Notes: generated from the sequence alone by a model not told the origin. A DNA stretch of 64,000 nucleotides from GCA-2746605 sp963704835 (GCA_963704835.1 CAVPHW010000005.1:176642-240641); one strand, 5' to 3'. Shown: positions 28,727 to 38,667, counted from the first letter of the stretch. A program made the numbers and translations.

Positions 28727-29338
28727 TTAAAAGTAATAAATTGTTCCTAGTTTTAATCCAAAACCAAATAGGCTTGCATTAAAATGTCCTTCCGTTAAAG
28801 TGTTAATCTCACCTGGTAAATCGTAAATTATTTCTCCGGAAATTAATGCATAAAAATTCCCACCTAGCTTTGTATCCCCCTGCATTTTTGCAATAAAACC
28901 AAAACCAGAAGAAGAATATTCAACCCTAGTTCCATATAATTCTTCAGTAGCATTTAAAAACCTTAAACCAAACCCACCACCAAATTTAATTTTGAAACCT
29001 TCACCAGCTAGATAATAAAAACCTAATAACGAAGTTTTATGATGGGATAATTGAAGGTCATAAAATCCTGTTTCTATTGCTGAATTAAATGAATTAATAT
29101 TAAAATTATATTCTAATCCTATCTGATAGCTTTCGTTCAGATTGTAATTGAAAACACCAAAAAAATCTGCTGAAGTGGAAAACGAAGGTAAATCTTCACC
29201 ATTTGAAAAATTTGTATTGAGGTAATCATTCAGGTCAGGTGCGTTAAAAAAAGAGAGACCCATTCCTCCACCAATTTCATATTGTGCAGTAGAAACTGAT
29301 AGGGGAATAAAAAGGAATACCAAAAAATATTTAATCAA
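28727..29338 (-). CDS. Predicted outer-membrane beta-barrel protein
   Basis: 203 residues with an N-terminal signal peptide (MIKYFLVFLFIPLSVSTAQ, cut after Gln19 or nearby). The mature part alternates aromatic and small residues in Gly/Phe/Tyr-rich strands: FGVFNYNLNESYQIGLEYNF and FYYLAGEGFKIKFGGGFGLR. It ends in KLGTIYYF, an aromatic C-terminus as expected for a barrel recognised by BAM. No family I can name. The start overlaps the flippase-like gene by 4 bases, suggesting joint expression. Confidence 0.65.
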   Translation of the reverse strand: MIKYFLVFLFIPLSVSTAQYEIGGGMGLSFFNAPDLNDYLNTNFSNGEDLPSFSTSADFFGVFNYNLNESYQIGLEYNFNINSFNSAIETGFYDLQLSHHKTSLLGFYYLAGEGFKIKFGGGFGLRFLNATEELYGTRVEYSSSGFGFIAKMQGDTKLGGNFYALISGEIIYDLPGEINTLTEGHFNASLFGFGLKLGTIYYF

Positions 29339-30465
29339 ACCGCTCTCTCTTTGCTTTTAAATACAGTAAGAAAATTTGCAACTGGCAAATTATTTCTTTT
29401 TTGTCTCTTATTAATAAAATAGGTTAGAGTGAGGGTTGAAAGTATAAATAAAATATACGTGGTAGAGTGCGTAAGTAAAGCGTAAGCACCACTAATTTCG
29501 CTACCAAAGTTGAACAGATTTACTAGCACAAAAATAACTATTAAATGATAAGAGCCGGTTGCTCCAGGTGTTGGAATAATAACCCCAAATGCACTAATTG
29601 TCATAACAATCCAAGCCATTCCATAAGATACTTCTTGGATATTCTCCATGTGCAAAATGAAAAAGGCAACATATGCTGTTAAGCCGTACAGAAACATTAT
29701 TAAAAAGGAAAAAATCAGAACATTAGTAAAATTCTTTCTACCCTTTAAACTTGCAAAACCATCAGTTAACAAATGAAACCCTCTTGCTAAAACATCAGCA
29801 ACTTTTTCAGAAAATCTACCTACAAATTTTAGAATTGCAGAATAGAAGTTTTCTTTGAATTTTACTAAAAAGAAAAGAAATAAAATTAATCCTAAAATTA
29901 ATGTAAACCCAATGTAAACAGTAGATTTCAACCAACTAATCTCGTTGTAAAGATTGCCGGAATAAATAGTAACACTTATAAGAACGGAAAATCCAAGTAC
30001 CAAAATATCAATTACTCGTTCGACAATAATGGTTCCAACCATAGATGAGCGTGAGATGTTTTCCCATCTGCCTAAAAATAAGCCTCTGTAAAGTTCCCCA
30101 AGTCTTGGCACCACACAATTTACTCCATAACCAACCATAATTGCACCAAACAAATTACTAATAGAAGTATTTGGTTTAACTGATTTAACAATAATTCTCC
30201 ATCTATAGGCTCTAGCAAGGTGAGACATAAACCAAATAATTAAATAAACAAAAAACCAGACCAATGAAATGTTTTTTAAAATATTTAAAACTTCATTTAG
30301 ATCTATATTGCTAAATGCCATATAAAGGAAAAGAACCATTAGAACTAATGGAATTAAGTAACTAATCGCTTTTCTCAATTTTGTAAAAGTAGTATTATCT
30401 GAGGTCAATTGTCTTAAATTCCTTATCCTGATTATACTTGAACAATGATATGTTAAGATCATCAT
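29335..30465 (-). CDS. Lysylphosphatidylglycerol synthase TM-region/UPF0104 family membrane protein
   Basis: About eight membrane helices in 376 residues, with the signature regions FSNIDLNEVLNILKNISLVW near the start, RAYRWRIIVKSVKPNTSISN, NCVVPRLGELYRGLFLGRW and ISAFGVIIPTPGATGSYHLI. This is the membrane part of the MprF/AglD (UPF0104) family, thought to move or modify lipid-linked molecules; the aminoacyl-transfer domain is absent. The first 35 residues look unlike a membrane N-terminus, so the true start may be internal. Substrate unknown. Confidence 0.82.
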   Translation of the reverse strand: MMILTYHCSSIIRIRNLRQLTSDNTTFTKLRKAISYLIPLVLMVLFLYMAFSNIDLNEVLNILKNISLVWFFVYLIIWFMSHLARAYRWRIIVKSVKPNTSISNLFGAIMVGYGVNCVVPRLGELYRGLFLGRWENISRSSMVGTIIVERVIDILVLGFSVLISVTIYSGNLYNEISWLKSTVYIGFTLILGLILFLFFLVKFKENFYSAILKFVGRFSEKVADVLARGFHLLTDGFASLKGRKNFTNVLIFSFLIMFLYGLTAYVAFFILHMENIQEVSYGMAWIVMTISAFGVIIPTPGATGSYHLIVIFVLVNLFNFGSEISGAYALLTHSTTYILFILSTLTLTYFINKRQKRNNLPVANFLTVFKSKERAV

Positions 30466-30479
30466 TTATTACAATGTCA

Positions 30480-30980
30480 TTAAAAATGAACATGAAATTC
30501 ATTTCCACCATAATCACTAAATTGGATTTTCGTAATTAAGTAATCCTGACTAATCCATAATTTTGCATTTTTAAAATTCAATCCATCATCATCAGCTTGC
30601 AGATTAACTATAGTAATGTTTTTATCCATTTTTTCAGAAGTAACTTTACACTTTTGAGGGTATTCGTAAATATAATCCCTTAATGAAAAGGCAAGTGGAT
30701 CTTCTTCAATATTAGAAATTATTACTTTCTTTCTAGTATTATCTATGTTCCAAATGGAATTACCATCTGAAATAATTGTATTACTTTTAAGTTCAATTCT
30801 ATAATTATCATTTTTAGAAAAATAAAACTGCCCTTGCATTATACTTTTGCTATTTGCCGTTTGTACAAACTCAGCTTTAAAAGTTGATATACTTTCAAAT
30901 TTTTTTTGCATCTCTATAATGGTAGAATCTATATTCTGCTGAGGAAATAAACTCCAAAAGAGTAAAATCAAATTTATCAT
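30480..30980 (-). CDS. lolA: LolA-type outer-membrane lipoprotein carrier
   Basis: 166 residues. The short signal-like start MINLILLFWSLFPQQ is followed by KFESISTFKAEFVQTANSKS and IMQGQFYFSKNDNYRIEL, where LolA proteins have the F-x-Q and G-x-F/L-x-x-x-P/K elements. The pattern NTIISDGNSIWNID also fits. Family members are usually about 200 residues, so this is short but the fold is complete. LolA ferries lipoproteins across the periplasm. It overlaps the ftsK stop by 4 bases. Confidence 0.8.
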   Translation of the reverse strand: MINLILLFWSLFPQQNIDSTIIEMQKKFESISTFKAEFVQTANSKSIMQGQFYFSKNDNYRIELKSNTIISDGNSIWNIDNTRKKVIISNIEEDPLAFSLRDYIYEYPQKCKVTSEKMDKNITIVNLQADDDGLNFKNAKLWISQDYLITKIQFSDYGGNEFHVHF

Positions 30981-33430
30981 AATGACCTTAAGATAGTTTC
31001 TAATTGTTCCTCATTCTCAACAATTACTTCCCGTGCTTTACTTCCTTCTGGTGGTCCCACAACACCGGCTTCCTCAAGTTGATCAACAATTCTCGCTGCT
31101 CGAGAGTAACCTAATTTTAATCTTCTTTGCAATAGAGATACCGAACCTTGTTGGTGTCTAACTATTACACGAGCTGCATCTTCAAACATAGGATCCATAT
31201 CAGCAATAAAACCACCGGCTTCAGTGTTTTTCTTCTCAAACATTGATGGTAGAAGAAACCGTTTTTTATAACCTCCCTGAACATATATGAATTTTGTTAA
31301 TTTTTCTACTTCATCTGTGGAAATAAATGCATTCTGCATTCTAATAGGCTTAGGAACACCTCCGGGTAAAAACAGCATATCACCGCGCCCTAATAATTGC
31401 TCAGCACCATTCATATCCAAAATAGTTCTAGAATCTATCTTTGTTGCAACCTGATAAGCAATTCTTGCTGGGAAGTTTGCTTTAATTACACCAGTAATTA
31501 CATTTACAGAAGGTCTTTGAGTTGCAACAACCAAATGAATTCCTACAGCCCTTGCCAACTGGGCTAATCTTGTAATAGGAGCTTCCACTTCTTTTCCCGA
31601 AGTAATCATCAAATCCGCCAACTCATCAATAATTACAACAATATACGGCAATTTATAATGCTTCATTTTGTCCGTATCTAAAGGACGAGCTTTAGGATTG
31701 GAAATTTTTTTATTGTAATCAATTATATGCCTTACACCAAGTTTGGCCAATTTATCATACCGCTTCTCCATTTCATGCTCCACAGCTTTTAGAGCAAGTA
31801 ATGCGTTTTGGGGATTAGTTAATATTTCTTCATTTAGATCTGGAGAGACGGCTAAGTAATGTTTGTTCAACTTACCATAAAAAGATAGCTCTATTTTTTT
31901 TGGATCAATTATAACAAACTTTACATCAGAAGGATGTTTTGCATAAATCAAACTTGTTATCAACATGTTAATACCAACGCTCTTTCCAGAACCGGTTGAA
32001 CCTGCAATTAACAAATGTGGCATTATTGCCAAATCAGTTATATAAACTTCCCCAACTATGGTTTTCCCCAATGCTATTGGTAATTCTGCTTTGGATTTAC
32101 TTAGGTGAGCTAAAACTGATCTTCCACTTACAAGTTGGGATTTTTCATTTGGAATCTCGACACCAATTGCACTTTTTCCCGGAATTGGAGCTATTATTCG
32201 TATCCCTCTTGCAGCCAAAGCTAATGCAATATCATTTTCAAGACTAACAATTCTACTTATTTTTACGCCTGGTGCCGGTACAATTTCATAGAGAGTTACA
32301 ACAGGACCCGGAGTTACTGTAATATCGTCAATATCAATATCAAATAATTTTAACTTTTCTTTTAATAATGCTGCGTTCTGTTTAAGTTCTACTTCGGAGA
32401 CTACAATGGATTCATCCTCAGAATACTCAAGCAGATCAAGCGATGGTGGAATAAAATTAATTTTTTCTTCCCATTGATCTGGTAAATCTGCTTCTATTAG
32501 AGCGTCAATAGGTTTATCAGAATCATCATCCGCGTGTTTTGCAGCTGTAACAATTACTTCTGGATCTACTTGTGGTTTGCTTACTTTTAATTCCTCTTCA
32601 GCTCTAATAATTCTAATTTTTGTTTCTTCAGACTTTGAATTTCTATTTGAATCATCTTCATCAATATTTTCAGAAATACTTTTTTTCTTTCCAGGAATCT
32701 TCAATTTTTTGATTTTTTCTAAGCTCTTTGAAAAACTATCTTTTCCTTCTGTGCTAATTGTAATATTTTCTTCCGATTTTTCCTTGTTAAAGAAATTACT
32801 AACATATTTTCTTACTGTTCTAAATCGTAAATCGAAGGCTATAAATAATGCAATGAACATCCCAGCTAATAAGACAATTATTCCGCCAAGAACACCCAAA
32901 ATTCTACTTAAGACTGCACCAAAAAAATCACCAATATTTCCGGCTAGCTCAATATTATTGCTTAGAAAATCATAACTAGTATTCTGTCTTAATAGTCCGA
33001 AAAATGTTGCCAAAAATATTCCAAATATTAGAAGGAAATTCGAGATGTTTAAAGCCAGTTTGTTATCGGTATTTTTTAGAATTGTGTAACCCCAAACAAA
33101 AAGAACTAATGGAATAACAATTGAAAAATAACCTATTGTTGAATGAATTAAGAAATGTGCAAAATATGCTCCAAAAATACCAAGCCAGTTATGTGTAAAT
33201 TGAGTTCTATCCAAATATTCAGGGTCGGTAGAAAAAACTTTGAAAAAATCTGTCAAATCAAAATGAAGACGGGCTTGGTCATAACTTGAATAGGACAATA
33301 TGCTTAGTAGTAGTAAAACTGCTGCAATTACATAAAAAATTCCGAGAAGCTTTCTTTTTTTCTCTAAGGAGATAATAAAGTAAGTTTGCTCTGATGAATT
33401 TTGATTATTCTTTTTAGTTTGCTTAGCCAT
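30977..33430 (-). CDS. ftsK: DNA translocase FtsK
   Basis: 817 residues. Four N-terminal membrane helices span about 28-200, followed by a charged linker (about 215-320). The motor has ELPIALGKTIVGEVYITDLA, Walker A HLLIAGSTGSGKSVGINM, Walker B YIVVIIDELADLM, and HLVVATQRPSVNVITGVIKA. The C-terminal gamma winged helix is LLQRRLKLGYSRAARIVDQL then EEAGVVGPPEGSK. It pumps DNA at the septum and activates Xer recombination, with xerD at 13717. Confidence 0.97.
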   Translation of the reverse strand: MAKQTKKNNQNSSEQTYFIISLEKKRKLLGIFYVIAAVLLLLSILSYSSYDQARLHFDLTDFFKVFSTDPEYLDRTQFTHNWLGIFGAYFAHFLIHSTIGYFSIVIPLVLFVWGYTILKNTDNKLALNISNFLLIFGIFLATFFGLLRQNTSYDFLSNNIELAGNIGDFFGAVLSRILGVLGGIIVLLAGMFIALFIAFDLRFRTVRKYVSNFFNKEKSEENITISTEGKDSFSKSLEKIKKLKIPGKKKSISENIDEDDSNRNSKSEETKIRIIRAEEELKVSKPQVDPEVIVTAAKHADDDSDKPIDALIEADLPDQWEEKINFIPPSLDLLEYSEDESIVVSEVELKQNAALLKEKLKLFDIDIDDITVTPGPVVTLYEIVPAPGVKISRIVSLENDIALALAARGIRIIAPIPGKSAIGVEIPNEKSQLVSGRSVLAHLSKSKAELPIALGKTIVGEVYITDLAIMPHLLIAGSTGSGKSVGINMLITSLIYAKHPSDVKFVIIDPKKIELSFYGKLNKHYLAVSPDLNEEILTNPQNALLALKAVEHEMEKRYDKLAKLGVRHIIDYNKKISNPKARPLDTDKMKHYKLPYIVVIIDELADLMITSGKEVEAPITRLAQLARAVGIHLVVATQRPSVNVITGVIKANFPARIAYQVATKIDSRTILDMNGAEQLLGRGDMLFLPGGVPKPIRMQNAFISTDEVEKLTKFIYVQGGYKKRFLLPSMFEKKNTEAGGFIADMDPMFEDAARVIVRHQQGSVSLLQRRLKLGYSRAARIVDQLEEAGVVGPPEGSKAREVIVENEEQLETILRSL

Positions 33431-33446
33431 ATTGCATTTTACTATT

Positions 33447-34166
33447 CTAATCTAACTTAATTACACCAGCTTTAAATACAGGTGCAATATCATAAATATT
33501 TTGCTGAGAAGAGAATTTAATATCTTCTTCAAATCCAGCATTAAAAAGTTTTACACCGTGTTCAGTTTCTTTCAACATTTTTAAAATGCGTCTCTTATTT
33601 TTCAAATAAATCAGCTGACATATTTTACTTTCATCATTCAAAACTAAATTTTGTTTTTTTTCAACCATAGCTTCAATTAACATTCCAGCACAAGCAGAAT
33701 CTTCGTAAGAAAATTTTCCATTATTTCCTGAGCAAAGAATTTCTAAATCACAATCCAATTTTAAAATTTTATTAGCAACAGCATTAATATTTAAAAAAGA
33801 TAAAATAAACAAACTCTCAGAAAACTTTGCCTTTACAATTGCTTTTGATCCATTTGTAGTAAAGAATACAATGGATTTACCCTTTACGAATTCTTCCGTG
33901 TACTCAAGTGGTGAATTCCCAAGTGAAAAGCCCTCTATTTTTATTGTATTTCTCTCACCGCATAAAAGAGAATGACTTGTAAAGGAATTCCCAGTAAGTT
34001 TCATTGCGAACTCTACCGAACTTACAGGTATCACTTCTTTGGCTTTATTCTTCAATGCAGTTACAATTGTTGTTGTAGCTCTAAGAACATCAATTACAAC
34101 AGTAACCTTGTTGGTAAAATAAAGCTCTTCCGCATTAAGTGGAGTTAAAAATGTATTTATTCTCAT
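33447..34166 (-). CDS. 2-phosphosulfolactate phosphatase family protein (ComB)
   Basis: 239 residues. VVIDVLRATTTIVTALKN (about 24-41) and VFFTTNGSKAIVKAKFSESL are the ComB signatures, with LCSGNNGKFSYEDSACAGML in the middle. ComB removes phosphate from 2-phosphosulfolactate in coenzyme M synthesis in methanogens. In bacteria without coenzyme M the role is unclear, perhaps sulfolactate formation or a moonlighting phosphatase. It lies one base downstream of gcvT. Confidence 0.83.
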   Translation of the reverse strand: MRINTFLTPLNAEELYFTNKVTVVIDVLRATTTIVTALKNKAKEVIPVSSVEFAMKLTGNSFTSHSLLCGERNTIKIEGFSLGNSPLEYTEEFVKGKSIVFFTTNGSKAIVKAKFSESLFILSFLNINAVANKILKLDCDLEILCSGNNGKFSYEDSACAGMLIEAMVEKKQNLVLNDESKICQLIYLKNKRRILKMLKETEHGVKLFNAGFEEDIKFSSQQNIYDIAPVFKAGVIKLD

Positions 34167-34167
34167 A

Positions 34168-35250
34168 CTAAATTCTTACAAATGGTAACTTCGTTATTTT
34201 TGCTGTTACAAATTTTCCTCGTACGTCCACTTCAATTTCTTCGCCTTCTTTTGCAAAATCAAAATCTATATAAGCCATTGCTATTGCTTTTTCTAATATT
34301 GGACTTACAGTGCCACTAGTGATTTTACCAATCGATTTTCCTTCCCTTACAATTGCATAGTCTTTTCTAGGAAACGCTCTATCCTCAAATATTATTGGGA
34401 CAAGTTTTCTTTTTAAACCATTAGCTTTTATGTTTTCTAGAGCTTCTCTACCAATGAACTCACCTTTTTTCAACTTTGTAATCCAACCCAATCCGGCTTC
34501 AAGAGAATTTGTAGTTGAATCAATATCGTTTCCGTATAAACAAAAACCCATCTCTAATCTTAATGAATCTCTACACCCTAATCCGGTTGGTTGTATATCA
34601 AATTCACCACCAGCCTCAAATATTTTATTCCAAATATCCTCAGCAAACTCTGTTGTACCTTTAAAGTACAATTCGAATCCCAATTCTCCTGTATACCCAG
34701 TTCTTGAAAGAATAACTTCAACATCATTAATTCTGGTTGTTAAAAATTTATAGTATTCCAAATCAATTTTTTGGTTTAATAACTTTTCTAAAACTTTTTG
34801 AGAATTAGGTCCTTGAATAGCTAGTAATGAATATTCATCGGATTGGTCCTTTATTTCAACTTCGAAATTATTATTTTTATTCATCCACTCGAAATCTTTA
34901 TCCTTATTAGCACCATTAACTACCAACAAATATTCTGTTTCGGAAATTTTATAAACAAGTAAATCATCAACAATTCCACCATCTTCATAACACATGGCAG
35001 AATATTGTACATGTCCAATTTCCAATTTTGCTGCATTGTTAATAGTAATGTGTTGAACAAAATCTAAAGCACGCTGACCTTTAATTACAATTTCACCCAT
35101 ATGAGAAACATCAAAAACTCCAACTGATTTTCTTACAACTTTATGTTCCGCAATAATTGAAGAATATTGAATTGGTAATTCAAAGCCTGCAAAATCAACT
35201 AATTTTGCACCATGCTTTTTGTGCATATTAATAAATTTGGTCTGTTTCAT
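34168..35250 (-). CDS. gcvT: Glycine cleavage system T protein (aminomethyltransferase)
   Basis: 360 residues, full length. VDFAGFELPIQYSSIIAEHK and VGVFDVSHMGEIVIKGQRAL are the N-terminal folate-binding motifs. YSLLAIQGPNSQKVLEKL, TGYTGELGFELYFKGTTEF and GLGCRDSLRLEMGFCLYGND follow, with the C-terminal barrel ending KITSGTVSPILEKAIAMAYI. It moves the methylene group from H-protein-bound aminomethyl to tetrahydrofolate. The other gcv genes are not in this window. Confidence 0.96.
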   Translation of the reverse strand: MKQTKFINMHKKHGAKLVDFAGFELPIQYSSIIAEHKVVRKSVGVFDVSHMGEIVIKGQRALDFVQHITINNAAKLEIGHVQYSAMCYEDGGIVDDLLVYKISETEYLLVVNGANKDKDFEWMNKNNNFEVEIKDQSDEYSLLAIQGPNSQKVLEKLLNQKIDLEYYKFLTTRINDVEVILSRTGYTGELGFELYFKGTTEFAEDIWNKIFEAGGEFDIQPTGLGCRDSLRLEMGFCLYGNDIDSTTNSLEAGLGWITKLKKGEFIGREALENIKANGLKRKLVPIIFEDRAFPRKDYAIVREGKSIGKITSGTVSPILEKAIAMAYIDFDFAKEGEEIEVDVRGKFVTAKITKLPFVRI

Positions 35251-35254
35251 AATC

Positions 35255-35899
35255 TCACTTATTTAGTTTTTCCCAATCAGACAAAAATTTCTCTAAACCG
35301 CTACTGGTTAAAGGATGGTTAAATAATTTTTTTATTACATCAAATGGAATAGTTGCAACATGAGCTCCCAATTCTGCAGCTTCAACTAAATGAAGAGGAT
35401 GCCTAATACTTGCAACCAAAACTTGAGTTTGATAATTATAATTTTCATAAATTGTTAAAATCTGACTGATAAGTTGCATACCAGAATGACTAATATCATC
35501 TAATCTACCAACAAATGGACTTATATAGGTTGCGCCAGCTTTTGCAGCTAATAATGCTTGTGCCGGAGAAAAACATAAAGTAACGTTAGTTTTAATATTT
35601 TGTGAAGTTAATGTTTTTACAGCTTTCAAACCTTCTAAAATAAGAGGAATTTTGATAACAATATTTTTGTGAATTGAAGCCAATTCCTTAGCTTCCTTCA
35701 TCATACCATCATAATCAGTTGACACAACTTCCGCACTTATTGGACCATCAACAATTTGTACAATTTCATTTAATAACTCTTTAAAGTTTCGTCCTTCTTT
35801 AGCTACCAAAGATGGATTAGTGGTTACTCCATCTAAAAGTCCCATAGAAGCAGCTTCTTTTATTTCGTTAATGTTGGCGGTATCAATAAAAAATTTCAT
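35255..35899 (-). CDS. Transaldolase/fructose-6-phosphate aldolase, short type
   Basis: 214 residues, the size of the TalC/MipB group rather than the larger Tal enzymes. It opens MKFFIDTANINEIKEAASMG. GVTTNPSLVAKEGRNF binds phosphate, and HKNIVIKIPLILEGLKAV carries the Schiff-base lysine (in V-I-K-I-P). NVTLCFSPAQALLAAKAGAT and SPFVGRLDDISHSG complete the barrel. Either pentose-phosphate transaldolase or F6P aldolase. It starts 5 bases before gcvT. Confidence 0.9.
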   Translation of the reverse strand: MKFFIDTANINEIKEAASMGLLDGVTTNPSLVAKEGRNFKELLNEIVQIVDGPISAEVVSTDYDGMMKEAKELASIHKNIVIKIPLILEGLKAVKTLTSQNIKTNVTLCFSPAQALLAAKAGATYISPFVGRLDDISHSGMQLISQILTIYENYNYQTQVLVASIRHPLHLVEAAELGAHVATIPFDVIKKLFNHPLTSSGLEKFLSDWEKLNK

Positions 35900-35924
35900 T
35901 TGTATTTTCTCCTATCAAAAAGTA

Positions 35925-36120
35925 TTAAGACAACTTTTCATTGTTCTTACTTGATTTAACTTCAAATTCTTGAGGATTAATATTTTCACTTTCTTCTAGA
36001 TTTATGCGAAGAAAATATTTGAACTGTAATCTATTTAATGTAGAAAAAACTCCAATTTTTAAATCATTGCTCAATGAAGGATGGACAGTTAACACAAGAC
36101 TTCTATACTTTACCTTCAGA
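35925..36120 (-). pseudogene. rng: Out-of-frame C-terminal tail of RNase G
   Basis: After the RNase G stop at 36103 another frame continues for about 60 codons to a stop at 35925. It reads KVKYRSLVLTVHPSL near its start, which carries the V-H-P motif of RNase E/G-family C-termini. Removing one base near 36106-36120 joins it to the upstream frame as KSEVKYRSLVLTVHPS and gives 516 residues, the normal RNase G length. The frame is open but lacks a start of its own. Confidence 0.7.
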
Positions 36121-37476
36121 TTTATATCTTTTTAGCCATTCATCTATATCATGAATAACGCTAGATCTTTTAGTCATTAACCCGGTTCCGGCACAGTATG
36201 GGCAAACTTCATTAATAGATTGTACAATATTTTGCCGTACCCGTTGTCTGGTAATTTGAACTATACCAAAATCAGTCATTGGTAAAAGGGCAATTTTAGC
36301 TCTATCTTTTTTAAACTCTTTTTTTAGTTCATCATAAATTTTCTTTCTGTTTTTTTCTTCTTCTAGATCGATAAAATCAATAACAATAAGTCCGCCTATA
36401 TCTCTTAACCTTAACTGTCTAACTATTTCTCTTGAAGCCTCAAGATCTGTTCTTAAAGAATTTAATTCTTGCTCTTTTTTTGCAGCATATCTTCCACTAT
36501 TAACATCTATTACTGTCATAGCTTCTGTATGATCAATTACTATATGCCCGCCACTAGGAATAGGAACCTTTCTTCCTAGAAGAGTTTTAATCTGCTCCTC
36601 AATTTTGAAAGTTTCAAAAATTGACATTCTCGATTTGTAGTACTCAATTTTATCAGATAATTCTGGCTGGATAAGTTGAACATAGTCCCTAATTTCTTTA
36701 TACAAGCTTTTTGAATCAATAAACACCTTAGAAACATTTGATGTAAACAGATCACGAATAACACTTGAGGTAGTACTTAAGTCTTTATATAACAATGCAG
36801 GAGGTTTTGATTCTTTTATTGTAGTTTGAATTTTATTCCAAGAATTGACTAGGTATTTTAGATCACTTTCAAGAGAACCTTCTTCTTGTTCTTTAGCAGC
36901 AGTTCTAATAATTAAACCACAATTTTCAGGTAAAATGCTTTTTGCTAAGTATTTTAATCGTTTTCTTTCTCTAAAGTCTGATATTTTTTTAGAGATCCCA
37001 ATTTTATTATCAAACGGAAGCAATACGCAAAATCTACCTGGAATGGAAATAGAAGAAGTAATTCTAACACCTTTATTTGCTACGGGTTCTTTAATTATTT
37101 GGACAATAATATCTTGTCCTTTATGCAATTTAGGAGTTGAATTGGACTTTTTCTCAGCTTCGTTATTTTTTGGTTTCTCATTTGATTCATCATCATCTAC
37201 ATCAATTTCGGATTCATCTTCATCCAAAACTGATTGAAATTCACTAAATGAATCGCCAATATCTGAAAAGTGCAAGAATGCATCATGTTTTAACCCAATA
37301 TCAACAAAAGCAGCTCTAATTCCGGGTAAAACTCTTGCAACTTTACCTAAGTAAATATTGCCAACCATTCTTCTTTTTTCGGGATTATCAACAAAAAAAT
37401 CGATGAGGACGCTATCTTCAGTAATAGCAACCCTATTCTGAGTTGTTGATGAATTTATTATAATTTCTTTTTGCAT
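36103..37476 (-). CDS. rng: Ribonuclease G/E family endoribonuclease, truncated by a frameshift
   Basis: 457 residues to its own stop; family length is about 500-520. The N-terminal S1 domain (about 35-150) is split by an acidic, disordered insertion (EDESEIDVDDDESNEKPKN). Catalysis is visible in GGHIVIDHTEAMTVIDVNSG and GGLIVIDFIDLEEEKNRKKI (two metal-binding aspartates) and in the zinc-like C-terminal CPYCAGTG. RNase G matures 16S rRNA and turns over mRNA. The missing tail (about 57 residues) is next to it in another frame. Catalytic parts are complete, so the short form may still work if the shift is real. Confidence 0.92.
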   Translation of the reverse strand: MQKEIIINSSTTQNRVAITEDSVLIDFFVDNPEKRRMVGNIYLGKVARVLPGIRAAFVDIGLKHDAFLHFSDIGDSFSEFQSVLDEDESEIDVDDDESNEKPKNNEAEKKSNSTPKLHKGQDIIVQIIKEPVANKGVRITSSISIPGRFCVLLPFDNKIGISKKISDFRERKRLKYLAKSILPENCGLIIRTAAKEQEEGSLESDLKYLVNSWNKIQTTIKESKPPALLYKDLSTTSSVIRDLFTSNVSKVFIDSKSLYKEIRDYVQLIQPELSDKIEYYKSRMSIFETFKIEEQIKTLLGRKVPIPSGGHIVIDHTEAMTVIDVNSGRYAAKKEQELNSLRTDLEASREIVRQLRLRDIGGLIVIDFIDLEEEKNRKKIYDELKKEFKKDRAKIALLPMTDFGIVQITRQRVRQNIVQSINEVCPYCAGTGLMTKRSSVIHDIDEWLKRYKSEGKV

Positions 37477-37614
37477 ATAAACTCTTTTAATGGAATTTCA
37501 GCTATGCAAAAAAGGATGGGAAAGTTTAAAACATTTTACATAAAATACCGGTTGTTGTCATTTAAGTATTTTTGTCTAAATTTTTGTAAATCAATACATT
37601 CATAAAACAACAAC

Positions 37615-38667
37615 CTAAACTTTTTCTTCCTCTTTTACCAACCAAAAAAGTACCTTATTATTAAATTTTATATTTATTTCCTCAATATTTAAGGGAGGAT
37701 AATAATTTGATTGTAATCTAAAAGTATGCTCATTAAGAACATTTCTAATTTCTTCAAAACTATTTACTGAATAAAGTTCATCAATAAAATTCCAAACACC
37801 ATCTAAGTATTTAAAATACCAAATTAAATTTTTTTTTGCTCTATCTAAATTTTTTCTAAACCCTTGTTCACGTTCAAGTAAATCTAGATGTAAACTAGCT
37901 ATTTCTGTGATTTCCGCAACACTTGGTTTATATTCTTTACCTTCAAGTAAATAATTTATTTGCTTAAAAATGAAGGGATTGCCCAAAGCACCTCTTCCAA
38001 GTAAAACTGCGTCGCAATTAGTTTCATTTATCATTCTAACAGCGTCTTCAGCAGTGAAAATAGATCCATTCCCAACTACTGCAATTTTTACCCTTTCTTT
38101 AACAGCTTTAATCCATTCCCATTCTGGTTCGGTTGAATATCTATCAGCTCTGGTTCTCGCATGTAAAATAATCTGCGAGGCTCCATTATCTTCAATAATT
38201 TTTGAGATATCTAAAACGTTTACTTTATCTTTTGGCCCCAGTCTAATTTTAACGGAAATAGGAACTCCATCAGAATTTTTTACCATTTTATCAACTATTT
38301 TCCCTAATGTTTCTGGTTGAGATAGAAGATAAGCTCCCATTTTACAGCCATATACTTTTTCAACAGGACAGCCGCAATTTAGATCTATAATATCAGGTTT
38401 TAGTTTTACTAATTCTCTAACAGCTTTGCCTAATATTTCTGGGTCATTGCCTAAAAGTTGAACACCAATAGGTTTTTCATTTCGGCTAAAAGAAAGCAAT
38501 CTCAGAGTATCAAAATTATTTTTGATAACACCTTCAGCGCTAACCATTTGAGTAAAAATTAAGCCAGCACCATAATCTTTAGCTATTTTTCTAAATGCAA
38601 AATCAGTAACTTCTGCCATGGGAGCTAAAAAGGCTCTGCTACTTACATTTAATTTACCGATTTGCAT
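37615..38667 (-). CDS. dusB: tRNA-dihydrouridine synthase (DusB type)
   Basis: 350 residues of the Dus FMN barrel: MQIGKLNVSSRAFLAPMAEV (start), FTQMVSAEGVIKN, LNCGCPVEKVYGCKMGAYL with the catalytic cysteine in C-P-V-E-K, ILHARTRADRYSTEPEWEWI and GNGSIFTAEDAVRM. It reduces uridine in tRNA D-loops. The length and the C-G-C-P motif fit DusB rather than DusA or DusC. It follows the pnp terminator. Confidence 0.93.
   Translation of the reverse strand: MQIGKLNVSSRAFLAPMAEVTDFAFRKIAKDYGAGLIFTQMVSAEGVIKNNFDTLRLLSFSRNEKPIGVQLLGNDPEILGKAVRELVKLKPDIIDLNCGCPVEKVYGCKMGAYLLSQPETLGKIVDKMVKNSDGVPISVKIRLGPKDKVNVLDISKIIEDNGASQIILHARTRADRYSTEPEWEWIKAVKERVKIAVVGNGSIFTAEDAVRMINETNCDAVLLGRGALGNPFIFKQINYLLEGKEYKPSVAEITEIASLHLDLLEREQGFRKNLDRAKKNLIWYFKYLDGVWNFIDELYSVNSFEEIRNVLNEHTFRLQSNYYPPLNIEEINIKFNNKVLFWLVKEEEKV

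Noticed and set aside
37550..37615. GGTTGTTGT / ACAACAACC inverted repeat after dusB
   Set aside because: The loop is 48 bases and one arm overlaps the dusB stop codon; no T-tract. Too weak for a terminator.
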